64,000 bases of DNA, taken from assembly GCF_002022665.1 (NCBI RefSeq), contig NZ_CP019788.1:1385501-1449500 (forward strand), read 5' to 3'. Origin of the DNA: Bartonella sp. JB63. Lineage in GTDB: Bacteria > Pseudomonadota > Alphaproteobacteria > Rhizobiales > Rhizobiaceae. The position numbers and the translations under genes were made by a program. Positions 1 to 10,280 of this stretch are shown piece after piece; positions within the stretch are counted from its first letter, which is position 1; every line of letters starts with the position of its first letter. Below the pieces are notes generated by a model that saw nothing but the letters and a program-made list of their open reading frames with translations, was not told the DNA's origin and did not search any database.

Positions 1-1350
1 GCGTACAAAAATTCCTAAAATTTTTGAAACCCGCTGAGTACCTGCAAATACATAAAGTTTGCGGAATTCATCTTCGTCAAAAGGGCGGAGTGCTTGATGA
101 CGTGCACTGCAATATGTGTTGAGAATTTTATCTTCAAGTTCTGGTGAAATAAAAAGACGTGCATCTTGTGCTAAAGAAACAAGATCGTAAACTGTTGGCC
201 CACTTACACCATCTTGGAAATCAATGAGACCAATGCGGTCGATATCCTTTTTATGTTTACGCCAAAGAATATTGGGCGAATGATAATCGCGCATAACAAA
301 AGTATTTTCTCCTTGAGTTAAAAGATCCAGATAAGGTTGCCAACAGGTAAAAAAAATTTCACGCTGTTCTTTGTTTAAAGTTTTTTTCTTCTGAAAAGGG
401 AGATACCAATCCAGTAATAAGGAAAGTTCTGCTTGCATGGCTTGGCAATCATAGAAGGGAATCTGAAGTTGAAATGTTGCAAATTGCTTTTCTAAAGGCC
501 ATGACTTTTGGTGAAAAGTAGCTAGCAATTCACTACAAGCAATATAACGTTCTTCTATAGGATTACCTGATTGATCTAAAAGTCCTTCACATCCTAAATC
601 TTCTAAAATCAAGATACCATTTTCAAGATCTTTGGCAAAAATATGAGGGGCAGAGAAGCCATTATCTAAAATGAGTTGACTAATGCCTACAAATTGACTG
701 ATCTCTTTTGCGAGATGTGTTATGTCTGCATAGGAAGAGTCTACGTCTTGTGCCATTTGAATAGTTGGTGCATTCATTAGGATTTCTTGATGGTTTCCAT
801 TATCTAACAGTTCATAGGAACGTGCTGAGGCATCACCAGCTAAAAAACGACGCTGAATGTGGTTGCGTCCATGAGTTATTAAAAAATTACGAATTGCAAA
901 AGATCTCTGCAGACGTTCAGTAGCATGTACTGCAGAGGTAAGGGTGATATGACGTCCAAAATGTTTATGTTTTAAAGTAATAGCAAAAGTAACCGGTCCT
1001 AAAACCTCTCCTATTTTTTCTGGCCATTCAATGAGCAAAACATTTTCTTTACGTAATTCATGAAGTCCTAACTCATCAATTTCTTCAATGCTTGAAAGGC
1101 GATAAAAATCAGCATGAAGCACTTCAAATTGTGGAAGTTTATAGCTTTGAACAAGAGTGAAGGTAGGACTTGGGACATCCATAGTGCAATTATTGGCAAG
1201 TGTACGAATGAGTGAGCGTATAAGGGTCGATTTTCCTGTTCCAAGGTCACCTTGAAACGTTACAAGATCACCAGGTTTTAGGGCAAGAGCTAAATCTTGT
1301 GCGAAAAGTATAGTTGCTTCTTCATTTTCAAGAAAAAAACTAAAATTCAT
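1..1350 (-). CDS. tsaE: TsaE ATPase / aminoglycoside-phosphotransferase-like fusion (partial, runs off window)
   Basis: The reading frame opens at the ATG at 1350-1348 and is still open at base 1, so about 450 residues are visible and the C-terminus is missing. The N-terminal part is TsaE, the small ATPase needed for the threonylcarbamoyl-adenosine (t6A37) modification of tRNAs. Its Walker A motif GDLGTGKST lies at about residues 34-42 and the family segment HADFYRL follows. From about residue 160 onward it looks like an APH/choline-kinase-type phosphotransferase, with RDYHSPN near residue 352 and IDFQDG near residue 372 as catalytic-loop and metal-binding motifs. This two-domain fusion is usual in Hyphomicrobiales; the substrate of the second domain is unknown. 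It lies downstream of ahcY and divL on the same strand, as in rhizobia. Confidence 0.9.
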   Translation of the reverse strand, partial: MNFSFFLENEEATILFAQDLALALKPGDLVTFQGDLGTGKSTLIRSLIRTLANNCTMDVPSPTFTLVQSYKLPQFEVLHADFYRLSSIEEIDELGLHELRKENVLLIEWPEKIGEVLGPVTFAITLKHKHFGRHITLTSAVHATERLQRSFAIRNFLITHGRNHIQRRFLAGDASARSYELLDNGNHQEILMNAPTIQMAQDVDSSYADITHLAKEISQFVGISQLILDNGFSAPHIFAKDLENGILILEDLGCEGLLDQSGNPIEERYIACSELLATFHQKSWPLEKQFATFQLQIPFYDCQAMQAELSLLLDWYLPFQKKKTLNKEQREIFFTCWQPYLDLLTQGENTFVMRDYHSPNILWRKHKKDIDRIGLIDFQDGVSGPTVYDLVSLAQDARLFISPELEDKILNTYCSARHQALRPFDEDEFRKLYVFAGTQRVSKILGIFVR

Positions 1351-1408
1351 TCAAATTTCCATAAATTGATGAGAAAAATTTTATTTACAACAGCAATAAA
1401 AGGCAAGG

Positions 1409-3895
1409 TTACAAAACTCCTATTTCTTTCTTATTGGGGAAAAAGCACTTAACTGTTGTCCCTTGACCCATGCCAGTAAAAATTTCAACGCGTCCATCGT
1501 GGAGTTCAACAAAGCTTTTAACAAGAGAAAGACCAAGACCTGCTCCTGCACGTCCACCGTGATGGGAATGAGAAGCAAAACGTTTAAAAATCCGATCAAG
1601 AATATCAGTTGGAATATCAGATCCATCATTATGAACACTGAATATTATATGATCATCTTTTATATCAGCACAAAATTCAATTGTACTTTTTTCCGTTGCA
1701 AAATTAATAGCATTACTAAGAACATTCACAAAAACCTGATGTAAACGTGTTGCATCAGCAGAAATAAATTTTAGGGAAGAAGAAATGTGTTGTGAAAGTG
1801 TGATTTGACGTCCATGGAGACGTTCCTCTACTCGTGCTACTGCTTGTGCCATCGCCTCAGCAATGTAAACGGGTTTTATATTTAATATCATTATACCTGC
1901 ATCAAGAGTTGCCAAGTCAAGAATATCATTGACAATATTTAAAAGAACTCCTGATTCTGAATGAATATAACCGAGATATTCTTGTTGACGTTCATTGATA
2001 GAGCCGAAAATTTGATCGCGCAAAATATCAGAAAATCCTATGATATTAGTAAGAGGTGTGCGTAATTCATAAGAAACATGCTGGACAAATTCATTACGCA
2101 GGCGATCGGATTTTTCTAACGCTTCATTCTTTTCTTGTAGGGCTCGTGCGATATGGACAGTGTCAGTAACATTAACAAAAGTTAGCATTGTTTGTCCATT
2201 AGGCAAAGGTGCGAGTGTATAATCAATTATTATTCCACTTTTTAAATCTATGCGGCCTGAATATGCATCACGTTTTTCAGAAAAGCCAGTAATGAATTGT
2301 GTAAATTTTTTCCATTCTTCTCCTATTGTTAAATTAGAACAGTGGTTTTGTAATTGGGTAATATGCGTTCCTTCTACTATTAAATTATGAGGGAGAGACC
2401 ATAATTTCGATAAAGCTGGGTTTGATAAACGCAGACGTCCATCAGTACCAAAAACCACAACTCCTTCAGATAGTTTGTCAAGTGTTTCACCTTGTATTTT
2501 AATTAGTGTATTATAGCGTCGCTCAAGGTCAATTTTTTCTGTAAGATTTTCATAAAGCCAGGTAACACCTCCTTGAGGATGAGGACTAGAGATAACACGC
2601 ACTGTACGTCCATCAGGAAGATTCCAAATTTGTTGATTCGATTCTGTTTGTCGATAAGCTTTAAAAAGCTCTTCTTTCCATGTTCGCCAATCAGGATGTT
2701 CACCGATAAACCCTTTTTCACGCAAACGTTCAAGAAGCAATGAATGACTTGGTTCACTTTCTAGAAAAGAGATTTCTAATGGCCATAAAATTTTAAAAGC
2801 GTGATTGCAGAATTTTAATTTTTGATTGGCATCAAAAATTGCTACAGCCGTTGAAATTTTGTCGAGTGTTTCACAATGACTTTGAAGAATACGTCTCATT
2901 TCTTTGACAAGATTTTCATATGAGCTATCATCTCGAGCAAAGGCTGCCATTCCTTCTTTTGTTGTAATACGTGTGAGATGAAATTGATGCCGTTCTCCTT
3001 TAACCACTGTATAAACATGCTTTTGAAAAATTGCTTCTGTTTCATCTGTTGTGCATTGTGTTGTTTCATTGAAAAGATCAACAATATTATTATCTTCTTG
3101 AAAATTTGTCATTTCCCGAAAGGCGTGGTTGGTGAAGCAGATTTTTCCTTCACAATCTCGAATCCATACTGGTTCTTGAATATGATCAAGAAGATTACGT
3201 TGCATTTTCAATTCCGTGAGAATTTGGATAGTATCTTTCTGTAATCGAATATTTTCACTCTGCTGTTCTGAAATGTCTTGAAATCGAACGATTGCTACTG
3301 TTCCAGCGATAATTCCTGTAACTTGCAATAGTATTTTACTTATAGTGGTGACGGAAAGTTCAAAAGAGCAACCATTACAACGCAGTTGAGTAAGTGCTTG
3401 ATCAAATTGTTGTAAAGAGTTTTTTTCAAGCCATTTTTCAAAACAATGAAAATCTTTTTGATGAACACCTGCTTTTTGCAATGTCAGAATACTACCAATT
3501 ATACGGGGTAAGGCTGTTGGATTGTCCCAAATAAAGAGGCATTGGCCTGTTTCTTCTAGAAGCCATTCATAATGTTTGAGCTTTTCAGAAAGATTAACCT
3601 GAATCATTTTCCAAGATTTCCATAAAGCTCTTTTTGTATTTATAATAACTATTATGGATATGAGAAGTGACGAGCAAGAAATACTTCCAAAGAACACTAT
3701 GATAAGCCACATTTCATCTGGCAAAGTGAAAGAAGGAAGAAGATGAAATACTGATGTTTGAGCGACAACATTTACTGGAGATAAAAGGAATAAGAAATAA
3801 AAAATACCAATACAAATTTGAACAATTTTTTGTGTTTTTTCTTTGAATATATAGTTGCCAAAGCTATGCACAATGCGTCTTTTTTTCTTTTGCAC
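1409..3895 (-). CDS. divL: DivL-type PAS sensor kinase homologue with tyrosine in the H-box
   Basis: This 828-residue membrane protein has two N-terminal hydrophobic segments (about residues 25-45 and 61-86), then a long region of PAS-like sensory modules, then a HisKA/HATPase pair. In the phosphoacceptor helix the motif reads VSYELRTPL: Tyr609 (codon 2069-2071) sits where ordinary kinases have His. This is the signature of DivL, the Caulobacter cell-cycle protein that binds DivK and controls CckA-CtrA signalling. The ATP lid is also degenerate: the usual V-x-D-x-G-x-G box reads VHNDGSDI, with Asn756 replacing Asp and Asp760 replacing Gly, while the GLGLSLV box is intact. The start is a GTG 12 bases after ahcY with AGGA in front, suggesting cotranscription. 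A role as a signalling scaffold rather than an active kinase is inferred. Confidence 0.85.
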   Translation of the reverse strand: MQKKKRRIVHSFGNYIFKEKTQKIVQICIGIFYFLFLLSPVNVVAQTSVFHLLPSFTLPDEMWLIIVFFGSISCSSLLISIIVIINTKRALWKSWKMIQVNLSEKLKHYEWLLEETGQCLFIWDNPTALPRIIGSILTLQKAGVHQKDFHCFEKWLEKNSLQQFDQALTQLRCNGCSFELSVTTISKILLQVTGIIAGTVAIVRFQDISEQQSENIRLQKDTIQILTELKMQRNLLDHIQEPVWIRDCEGKICFTNHAFREMTNFQEDNNIVDLFNETTQCTTDETEAIFQKHVYTVVKGERHQFHLTRITTKEGMAAFARDDSSYENLVKEMRRILQSHCETLDKISTAVAIFDANQKLKFCNHAFKILWPLEISFLESEPSHSLLLERLREKGFIGEHPDWRTWKEELFKAYRQTESNQQIWNLPDGRTVRVISSPHPQGGVTWLYENLTEKIDLERRYNTLIKIQGETLDKLSEGVVVFGTDGRLRLSNPALSKLWSLPHNLIVEGTHITQLQNHCSNLTIGEEWKKFTQFITGFSEKRDAYSGRIDLKSGIIIDYTLAPLPNGQTMLTFVNVTDTVHIARALQEKNEALEKSDRLRNEFVQHVSYELRTPLTNIIGFSDILRDQIFGSINERQQEYLGYIHSESGVLLNIVNDILDLATLDAGIMILNIKPVYIAEAMAQAVARVEERLHGRQITLSQHISSSLKFISADATRLHQVFVNVLSNAINFATEKSTIEFCADIKDDHIIFSVHNDGSDIPTDILDRIFKRFASHSHHGGRAGAGLGLSLVKSFVELHDGRVEIFTGMGQGTTVKCFFPNKKEIGVL

Positions 3896-3907
3896 TAAGA
3901 AAATATC

Positions 3908-5305
3908 CTAATAACGGTAATGATCTGGTTTATAAGGTCCTTCTGGAGAAACACCAATATAGGCCGCTTGTTCTTCTGATAAAATGCTTAATTTTATTCC
4001 TAACCGATCAAGGTGAAAACGTGCAACTTTTTCATCGAGATGTTTAGGTAAAAACGTTACTTCATTTTTATAGTTTTCTGAATTGGTAAAGAGTTCGATT
4101 TGCGCTAAAACTTGGTTAGTAAATGAAGTTGACATGATAAAAGAAGGATGGCCTGTAGCATTACCAAGATTTAACAAACGCCCTTCAGATAATAAAATTA
4201 CGCGTTTTCCATCAGGAAAAGTAATCATATCAACTTGTGGTTTAATATTTGTCCATGGTAAATTCCTAAGAGCTGATACTTGAATTTCATTGTCAAAATG
4301 ACCAATATTTCCTAGGATACACATATCTTTAACTTGTCGCATATGTTCTAAGCGGACAACATCTTTATTTCCAGTTGTGGTTATAATAATATCGGCGCTA
4401 GAGGCTGTATCTTCCAAAGTAACGACTTCATAACCATCCATAGCGGCTTGAAGAGCGCAAATTGGGTCAATTTCTGTTACTTTTACACGTGCTCCAGCAC
4501 CTGAAAGAGAGGCTGCTGAACCTTTACCGACGTCACCATAACCACAAACAATAGCTATTTTACCGGCTATCATCACATCTGTTCCACGCCGAATACCATC
4601 TACTAGTGATTCCTTACATCCGTATTTATTGTCAAATTTTGATTTTGTAACACTGTCATTGACATTAATGGCAGGAAAAAACAAAAGCCCTTTTTTTTGT
4701 AATTGATAAAGGCGGTGTACTCCCGTTGTGGTTTCTTCGCTGACACCTTTTATTGCTGCACGCTGACGCTTAAAAAATCCTGGTGTGGTAGCTATACGTT
4801 TTTGAATTTGTTTGAAAAAAAAATCTTCCTCTTCTGTTGTAGGATGAGATAAGATATTTTTGTTTTCCTCTGCACAGCTACCTATTAAAATGTAGTTGGT
4901 AGCATCGCCTCCATCATCTAATATAAGATTGGAAAGCTTGCCATCAGGCCATTGAAAAATTGCATCAATATAAGCCCAATATTCTTCAAGTGTTTCTCCC
5001 TTGACTGCGAAAACGGCAGTACCTGTAGCTGCAATAGCTGCTGCTGCATGATCTTGTGTAGAAAAAATATTACTAGAACTCCATCGTATATCGGCACCAA
5101 TTGCTTTTAATGTCTCAATCAAAACACCTGTTTGAATGGTCATGTGTAATGAACCAGAAATACGCGCTCCACGTAAAGGTTGACTGGAAGAAAATTCTTT
5201 ACGGCAAGCCATTAAACCAGGCATTTCCATTTCCGCAATATCAAGTTCTTTACGACCATAAGCAGCAAGTGCGATATCTTTGATAATATAATCTTGAGCA
5301 GCCAT
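3908..5305 (-). CDS. ahcY: Adenosylhomocysteinase (S-adenosylhomocysteine hydrolase)
   Basis: The enzyme reversibly splits S-adenosyl-homocysteine into adenosine and homocysteine, removing the inhibitory product of SAM-dependent methylation in the cytosol. The 465-residue protein has the family landmarks: SLHMTIQT around residues 52-59, the [14 protein letters not shown] segment around 216-229 with the active-site Lys and Asp, the NAD-binding glycine motif [11 protein letters not shown] around 254-264, and the conserved C-terminal end PDHYRY. Length is normal. It is followed 12 bases later by divL. In rhizobia it is preceded by hprK-manX-ptsH; here an unrelated gene lies upstream. No SAH riboswitch was recognised in front of it. 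Confidence 0.97.
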   Translation of the reverse strand: MAAQDYIIKDIALAAYGRKELDIAEMEMPGLMACRKEFSSSQPLRGARISGSLHMTIQTGVLIETLKAIGADIRWSSSNIFSTQDHAAAAIAATGTAVFAVKGETLEEYWAYIDAIFQWPDGKLSNLILDDGGDATNYILIGSCAEENKNILSHPTTEEEDFFFKQIQKRIATTPGFFKRQRAAIKGVSEETTTGVHRLYQLQKKGLLFFPAINVNDSVTKSKFDNKYGCKESLVDGIRRGTDVMIAGKIAIVCGYGDVGKGSAASLSGAGARVKVTEIDPICALQAAMDGYEVVTLEDTASSADIIITTTGNKDVVRLEHMRQVKDMCILGNIGHFDNEIQVSALRNLPWTNIKPQVDMITFPDGKRVILLSEGRLLNLGNATGHPSFIMSTSFTNQVLAQIELFTNSENYKNEVTFLPKHLDEKVARFHLDRLGIKLSILSEEQAAYIGVSPEGPYKPDHYRY

Positions 5306-5536
5306 TTTTGTTCTTTCAAAATTATTTTTTCAAAACGGTAGGAGAAATTAAAAAAAAATGCAAGCAAATACAAATATTTGTATTTGCTTATATGAAAAAA
5401 TCTTTTTAAATACTCATAGGTTTTTGCGACAGGAAAAGTATTAACTTTAAATGATGATGTGAAAAGCTGGGTAGAAATTTATAGAAGTTCTTTGGATATT
5501 AGATACAAGAAAAAATTATAATAAAATTGCATTTTG

Positions 5537-5574
5537 AAAAAAATAAAAAACCTACGGATACTTTACTATCCTGG
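5537..5574 (-). terminator. Probable rho-independent terminator after the accD-folC-NDUFA9 run
   Basis: On the minus strand an imperfect hairpin (inner stem GGATA/TATCC, outer CC/GG pairs, at 5551-5574) is followed by a T-rich run read from 5550 down to about 5537. It lies about 55 bases past the stop of the gene ending at 5628 and separates it from ahcY. The rest of 5306-5627 is AT-rich with no gene visible. Confidence 0.6.
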
Positions 5575-5627
5575 GCCTATTTATTTTTTTAATGTGAAAG
5601 TGAATTTGATTATAAAAAGGAGATATA

Positions 5628-6626
5628 TTAAATTGATACATTATGAGAGAACTGACCTTTTGGACGGAACCGCCATAGATAACTTGGTAAAATAGCAGTT
5701 ATCGATTTAGGGGTAATTCCTACTCCTTCTAAAGTATATCCATTATCTTTAGCTTCTTGAGAAATAATATGATCTCTTTGTAAAAAGCGTATTTGATTAG
5801 CTGTTATGAATGTTGGAAAGAGGGGTAATTTACTAAGAGTTCCAAAAAAACCTCCGATAAAAAGTCCAGCAGCAAGGGGGAGAGGAAGTGTTCTTTTTTT
5901 TCGGTGAATAATTGTTAATATCTCTTCAATAACACTTTGGAAAGTAAGAACTTTTGGTCCACCAAGGTCATAACTTTTCCCTAAAATAACATGTTCTTCT
6001 AAGGCATGTACAACAAATTTAGCAATATCACCAACATAAACAGGTTGTAATTTACTTTGTCCACCACCAAAAAGTGGTATAATTGGCATAAAACGAGAAA
6101 AATTTGCTAAAACGTTGAAAAAACAATCTTCTGGCCCAAAAATAACAGATGAGCGCATAATAATTGCTTGGGGATGTGTATTACGAACTATTTGCTCACT
6201 CAGAGCTTTAGCACGTGCATAAGAAAATGAAGCATTTTCATCGGTGATAAGTGTTGACATATAGATGAGAGGAATACCAGCTTTGGTTGTTAATTGAGAA
6301 ACGTTTCGTGCACCATCAACTTGTATATTTTGAAAATTTGGTTTGTTTGTTTGCGCTAAACTTCCAGGAAGAAAAACTGCACCATCTGCTCCGGATAATG
6401 CACGTGCGACTGAAGCATAATTCCTGACGTCAGTTTTAAGCATTTGTGTTTGTCCTACTTCGCCTATTTGTAACATGTAATAAGCTTTTTGTGGACAACG
6501 CACAGCGATACGTACTCGATAACCTCGCTTAGTTAAAGTCTCCACAATGTGTCGCCCTACAAAACCTGATCCGCCAAAAACAGTGATAAGTTTAGGATTT
6601 TGATAAAGGGAGTAATCAAGTTTCAT
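5628..6626 (-). CDS. NAD(P)-binding complex I NDUFA9-family / atypical SDR protein
   Basis: The protein starts with a Rossmann nucleotide-binding fold: TVFGGSGFVGRH near residues 13-24 gives the GxxGxxG motif. It belongs to the NDUFA9-like atypical short-chain dehydrogenases, which in mitochondria are accessory subunits of complex I; in alphaproteobacteria such proteins occur in many genomes and their role is less clear. The frame is open to a potential start at 6674, overlapping folC by seven bases, but the ATG at 6626 is preferred because AGGA lies eight bases ahead and the Rossmann fold begins just after it, giving 332 residues. It is the last gene of the accD-folC run. An epimerase-like function cannot be excluded. 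Confidence 0.85.
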   Translation of the reverse strand: MKLDYSLYQNPKLITVFGGSGFVGRHIVETLTKRGYRVRIAVRCPQKAYYMLQIGEVGQTQMLKTDVRNYASVARALSGADGAVFLPGSLAQTNKPNFQNIQVDGARNVSQLTTKAGIPLIYMSTLITDENASFSYARAKALSEQIVRNTHPQAIIMRSSVIFGPEDCFFNVLANFSRFMPIIPLFGGGQSKLQPVYVGDIAKFVVHALEEHVILGKSYDLGGPKVLTFQSVIEEILTIIHRKKRTLPLPLAAGLFIGGFFGTLSKLPLFPTFITANQIRFLQRDHIISQEAKDNGYTLEGVGITPKSITAILPSYLWRFRPKGQFSHNVSI

Positions 6627-6667
6627 GATCAAAGTCCTATCTATTAAAGCGCTAAAACACCTGATTG

Positions 6668-8008
6668 CTAACATGGTGGTGTTTGATTGTCACGCAAAAT
6701 ATCGCCTGCAAGGTAAAAAGAACCACCAATTAGGACAATAGCCTTTTTATGTTCTAAACTAATTTTGTGAAATGCAGCTTTTAGATTAACCTGTGGGTCA
6801 GCGATAAGTCCTGCTTTTTGAGCTGATTCTGCTAAAATTTTTGGACAAACACCCATGTTGCTGGAAACCAAAGGGACTGTATATACTGTTTTGACGAGAT
6901 TAACTAAAGGACTAAAATAACCAATGCTATTTTTGGTATTAAGCATGCCAACAATCATCACAATAGGGCAATTTGATCTTTTTTTCCATTGGGCTAATAT
7001 TTCTGCAATGACTTTTCCAGCAGCAGGATTATGACCACCATCTAACCATAAGTCAAAATCAGGAGGAAGTTGATTAACCAATTGTCCGTAAGTAAGATGC
7101 TGCATTCGTGCTGGCCAATAAAGATTTTGCAAAGCATTGCTTATGATTTGTTCTGAAAGTCGAAAGCCTGCTTGGTAAACTGCTTCAATAGCAGCACCCG
7201 CATTGGCAATTTGATGATCGCCAATAAGCTTAGGTAGTGGAAGATCAATTAGACCTTGATTATTTTGGAATATCATGCGCCCATGTTCTTTATAGCTTTG
7301 GTAATCTTGGTTAAAAATGTAATAGGGTGCTTTGTTTTTGGCAGCAAGAGCACTTAAAAGAGGAGAAACTGTATCATGATCTTGCTTACCAATAACTACA
7401 GGAACTTCTGATTTAATGATCCCCCCTTTTTGAAAAGCAATTTGTTCAATTGTATTGCCAAGAAAAAATTCATGATCATAGTCAATAGGCATGATAAGTG
7501 ATACAGCTGGCTTTTTAATGACATTTGTGGCATCAAAACGCCCTCCTAGTCCAACTTCTAAAATGATTGCATCAGCTGGATGTGTGTTGAACAACATAAA
7601 GGCAGCTGCTGTAAAAACTTCAAAAAAAGTGATAGGTTTGTTACAATTCACTTCTGTAATTTGATGAATTGTTTTAATCAATAGGTTATCTGTGACAAAT
7701 TGGCTTCCTCCTTTGTGACTGAGTCGAAAACGTTCATTCCAATTAACTAAATGAGGAGAACTGTATACATGAACTCGATAGCCTGCACTTTCCAGGAGAG
7801 CTCGGCAAATAGCTGAAGCAGACCCTTTACCATTTGTTCCGGCAATATGAATAATAGGTGGAAGATTTAAATGTGGTTTACCGAGACATTCTAAAAGACA
7901 TGAAATACGATCTAAAGAAAGATCACACTTTTTAGGATAGATCTTTAGTAAATCATCTACTACCTGTTGCATACAGCTTTTTTCATAATTTAATGGATTT
8001 TGTTTCAA
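6668..8008 (-). CDS. folC: Bifunctional dihydrofolate synthase / folylpolyglutamate synthase
   Basis: FolC joins glutamate to dihydropteroate and then extends the polyglutamate tail of folates, using ATP. The P-loop [12 protein letters not shown] is at about residues 54-65, and the family motifs [13 protein letters not shown] and [10 protein letters not shown] are clear, so this is the Mur-ligase-type enzyme at normal length. The frame begins with a TTG at 8008 that overlaps the accD stop (TTGA), suggesting translational coupling; an ATG at 7972 is an alternative start and would shorten the protein by 12 residues. Neither start has a strong ribosome binding site. The accD-folC order is common in alphaproteobacteria. 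Confidence 0.95.
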   Translation of the reverse strand: MKQNPLNYEKSCMQQVVDDLLKIYPKKCDLSLDRISCLLECLGKPHLNLPPIIHIAGTNGKGSASAICRALLESAGYRVHVYSSPHLVNWNERFRLSHKGGSQFVTDNLLIKTIHQITEVNCNKPITFFEVFTAAAFMLFNTHPADAIILEVGLGGRFDATNVIKKPAVSLIMPIDYDHEFFLGNTIEQIAFQKGGIIKSEVPVVIGKQDHDTVSPLLSALAAKNKAPYYIFNQDYQSYKEHGRMIFQNNQGLIDLPLPKLIGDHQIANAGAAIEAVYQAGFRLSEQIISNALQNLYWPARMQHLTYGQLVNQLPPDFDLWLDGGHNPAAGKVIAEILAQWKKRSNCPIVMIVGMLNTKNSIGYFSPLVNLVKTVYTVPLVSSNMGVCPKILAESAQKAGLIADPQVNLKAAFHKISLEHKKAIVLIGGSFYLAGDILRDNQTPPC

Positions 8009-8910
8009 GAGTTAGGATTTGCCGATTTAATTGATGATGGATTAGAAGATTTAAGAGTTGCAGGACTTTTTGTCATTAAGCGTAAAAGCCTTGCAATAGT
8101 GGTTTTCATTTGTAAACGAGAGACAACCATATCAATCATACCATGTTCAAAGAGATATTCACTACTTTGGAAACCTTCGGGTAAAGTTTCACGGATTGTT
8201 TGTTGTATAACACGTGGTCCTGCAAAGCCGATCATAGCACCAGGTTCAGCAATGTGGATATCACCTAGCATGGCATAAGAAGCGGTAACACCGCCAGTAG
8301 TGGGGTTAGTAAGAACCACGATATAAGGTAATTTTTCTTCTTTCATCATTTCGATTGCTACCGTTGTACGTGGCATTTGCATGAGTGATAATGTTCCTTC
8401 TTGCATTCGTGCTCCACCTGAAGCTGCAAAAAGAACTAAAGGGCATTTTTCTGTAATGGCAGTATGAAAAGCTTTTATAATAGCTTCTCCTGAAGCCATA
8501 CCCAGTGATCCGCCCATAAAAGCGAAATCTTGAACAGTAGCAATGATTGGTAAACCTTCAATAGTACCTTTTGCATTTAAAATATTATCATCAATACCAA
8601 GCTTAGAACGATAATCTTTTAACCGATCAATATAACGTTTTTCATCACGAAATTTTAATGGATCTATGGCAACTTTTGGATTTTCAATCAGCGTGTAAAT
8701 TCCATCATCAAAGAAATGCATAAGACGATTTTTGGCACTAATGCGCATATGATAGCCAGAATTAGGAATCACATATTGGTTAGCTTTCAAATCTTTATGG
8801 AAGACCATTTGGCCATTGGTGGGATCTTTGATCCATAGATTATCTGGAATTTCACGGTTCCCTAATATAGAATTGATTTTAGGGCGGACATAATTTGTAA
8901 TCCAGTTCAT
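8005..8910 (-). CDS. accD: Acetyl-CoA carboxylase carboxyltransferase subunit beta
   Basis: AccD with AccA forms the carboxyltransferase that moves CO2 from carboxybiotin to acetyl-CoA, the first step of fatty-acid synthesis. The start [12 protein letters not shown] at 8910 is preferred over an in-frame upstream start at 9003 because GAGAGG precedes it and rhizobial AccD proteins begin this way; this gives 301 residues. Crotonase-fold motifs [13 protein letters not shown] and [10 protein letters not shown] are present. The N-terminal region that forms a four-cysteine zinc ribbon in E. coli AccD has no cysteine here (IKDPTNGQ and VIPNSGYHM at the expected places). In many alphaproteobacteria trp genes precede accD; none is seen here. 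Confidence 0.95.
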   Translation of the reverse strand: MNWITNYVRPKINSILGNREIPDNLWIKDPTNGQMVFHKDLKANQYVIPNSGYHMRISAKNRLMHFFDDGIYTLIENPKVAIDPLKFRDEKRYIDRLKDYRSKLGIDDNILNAKGTIEGLPIIATVQDFAFMGGSLGMASGEAIIKAFHTAITEKCPLVLFAASGGARMQEGTLSLMQMPRTTVAIEMMKEEKLPYIVVLTNPTTGGVTASYAMLGDIHIAEPGAMIGFAGPRVIQQTIRETLPEGFQSSEYLFEHGMIDMVVSRLQMKTTIARLLRLMTKSPATLKSSNPSSIKSANPNS

Positions 8911-9437
8911 CTTTGTCGCCTCTCTATGAAATGTTATAAACTTTATGTGTGGGTTGAGGGAATGTAGGACTGAATGGTTAAACTTATTTTTTTCTTTGTG
9001 CAAAACAGATAATAAACTGTTTCATTTAATTATTTTATGGATGAGCACACAGCTTTAATTTATCATGTTTGCTTTCCTCTGTTCATTGAATGCGATGATA
9101 ATAGCTTAGAAAATGCTTTCTATAATAAAGTTATTATCAATTAAGATAATTTATTTTGTTAGTTTTTTGTTTTAATGTCAAATCGCGTTATGGTGCTATT
9201 GTATGAATAATTGATAATAAGACTTTATTGTAAGGAATTTTGAGAAAAATATAATTAGAAAAATAGGTTCAAGCTTTTATTATAGCATTGGTTATTTCAA
9301 TGATTTAAAAATGTCATAGTTTAAATTTGAATGCGTGTTTTTCATATTATAAAATTGTATGAAGTCGGATTGATTTTATAAAAGTATGTTTTTTATTCAT
9401 TTATTTTTCTGATTTTAATTGATCAAATGTTATCATT
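8911..9437. other. Non-coding AT-rich interval upstream of accD
   Basis: About 530 bases with no convincing gene, RNA or repeat on either strand. It must contain the promoter for the minus-strand accD operon, but no confident box could be chosen. In relatives that make tryptophan, trpB/trpA often lie here. Confidence 0.6.
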
Positions 9438-10205
9438 TTAATATGAAGAGCGCGGAGTCTGATGTGAAACCATTTTGTGTAAATGCGTCATAAAGGCAGC
9501 TGCAAAAAGTGGTGTAACTAAATTAAGGATAGGAATAGAAACAAAAAATGCTATCAATAAACCTGCACCAAAAACAGTGGTGTGATGAGTACGTAAAAAA
9601 GCATGAGCCTCTTTTTTAGATCGAAAACGATAGGCAGTGAATATAAAATATTCACGACCAAATAGATAACCATTAATGACATAAAAGGTAATTAAATTGA
9701 TACCGGGTATAAAAAACAAGAAAAAAGCAATTCCATTTCCGAAAAGGCTTAAAATAAAAAATTTTAAAGCAAAAATAAAAGAATATCCAAATGACATAGA
9801 TTTTCCAATAGGCTCATTTGGATAATTTTCTTTTTCAATAATTTCAGCAGCGTTATCAATGAAAAAACTCCCAATCATTGCTGCGATTGGAGCAATAAAA
9901 AAAGCTATAAAAAAAGACAGACCAAGGTTAAAAATAATAAGTATGCTTAACTCTATCCATTTTGTCCAATAGATTATTAGTCCAGGAATAAAATGAGCAA
10001 CCCAAAGAGCAAAGTAGGGCATAAAAAACTGGTATGTACATAACCATATTATAAAAAGGACAAAAAAGGTAAGTTCTAGTACTTTCCATATCATAGTGCG
10101 ATATTGCTGTGTGAAAAGGTGCTGTAGAGCGTAATAAGCAGCAGTAAAAATCATGAATAACAGGTAAAAAAGAAATAGTAAAAAAAGATGTGAAATGAAA
10201 AACAT
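9438..10205 (-). CDS. CysZ/EI24-family integral membrane protein
   Basis: This 255-residue protein is very hydrophobic, with about six membrane-spanning segments, and ends in a short polar tail. The segment around residues 165-185 (PGINLITFYVINGYLFGREY) matches the pattern of the EI24/CysZ family (Pfam EI24), whose E. coli member CysZ is a sulfate transporter. In alphaproteobacteria the substrate is not established, so sulfate uptake is only a possibility. The gene stands alone between coaBC and accD with an AT-rich leader and a weak ribosome binding site. Family assignment comes from recognition of the pattern, not from a search. Confidence 0.75.
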   Translation of the reverse strand: MFFISHLFLLFLFYLLFMIFTAAYYALQHLFTQQYRTMIWKVLELTFFVLFIIWLCTYQFFMPYFALWVAHFIPGLIIYWTKWIELSILIIFNLGLSFFIAFFIAPIAAMIGSFFIDNAAEIIEKENYPNEPIGKSMSFGYSFIFALKFFILSLFGNGIAFFLFFIPGINLITFYVINGYLFGREYFIFTAYRFRSKKEAHAFLRTHHTTVFGAGLLIAFFVSIPILNLVTPLFAAAFMTHLHKMVSHQTPRSSY

Positions 10206-10280
10206 CTTATATATAATATTTGCAGCTTAAATTATATATTTAAAGTCAATTATTTTCATTTTAAACAAATTTTTCGTTTT

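Noticed and set aside
5306..5627. SAM or SAH riboswitch upstream of ahcY
   Set aside because: The leader is very AT-rich and no conserved pairing pattern could be found by eye.
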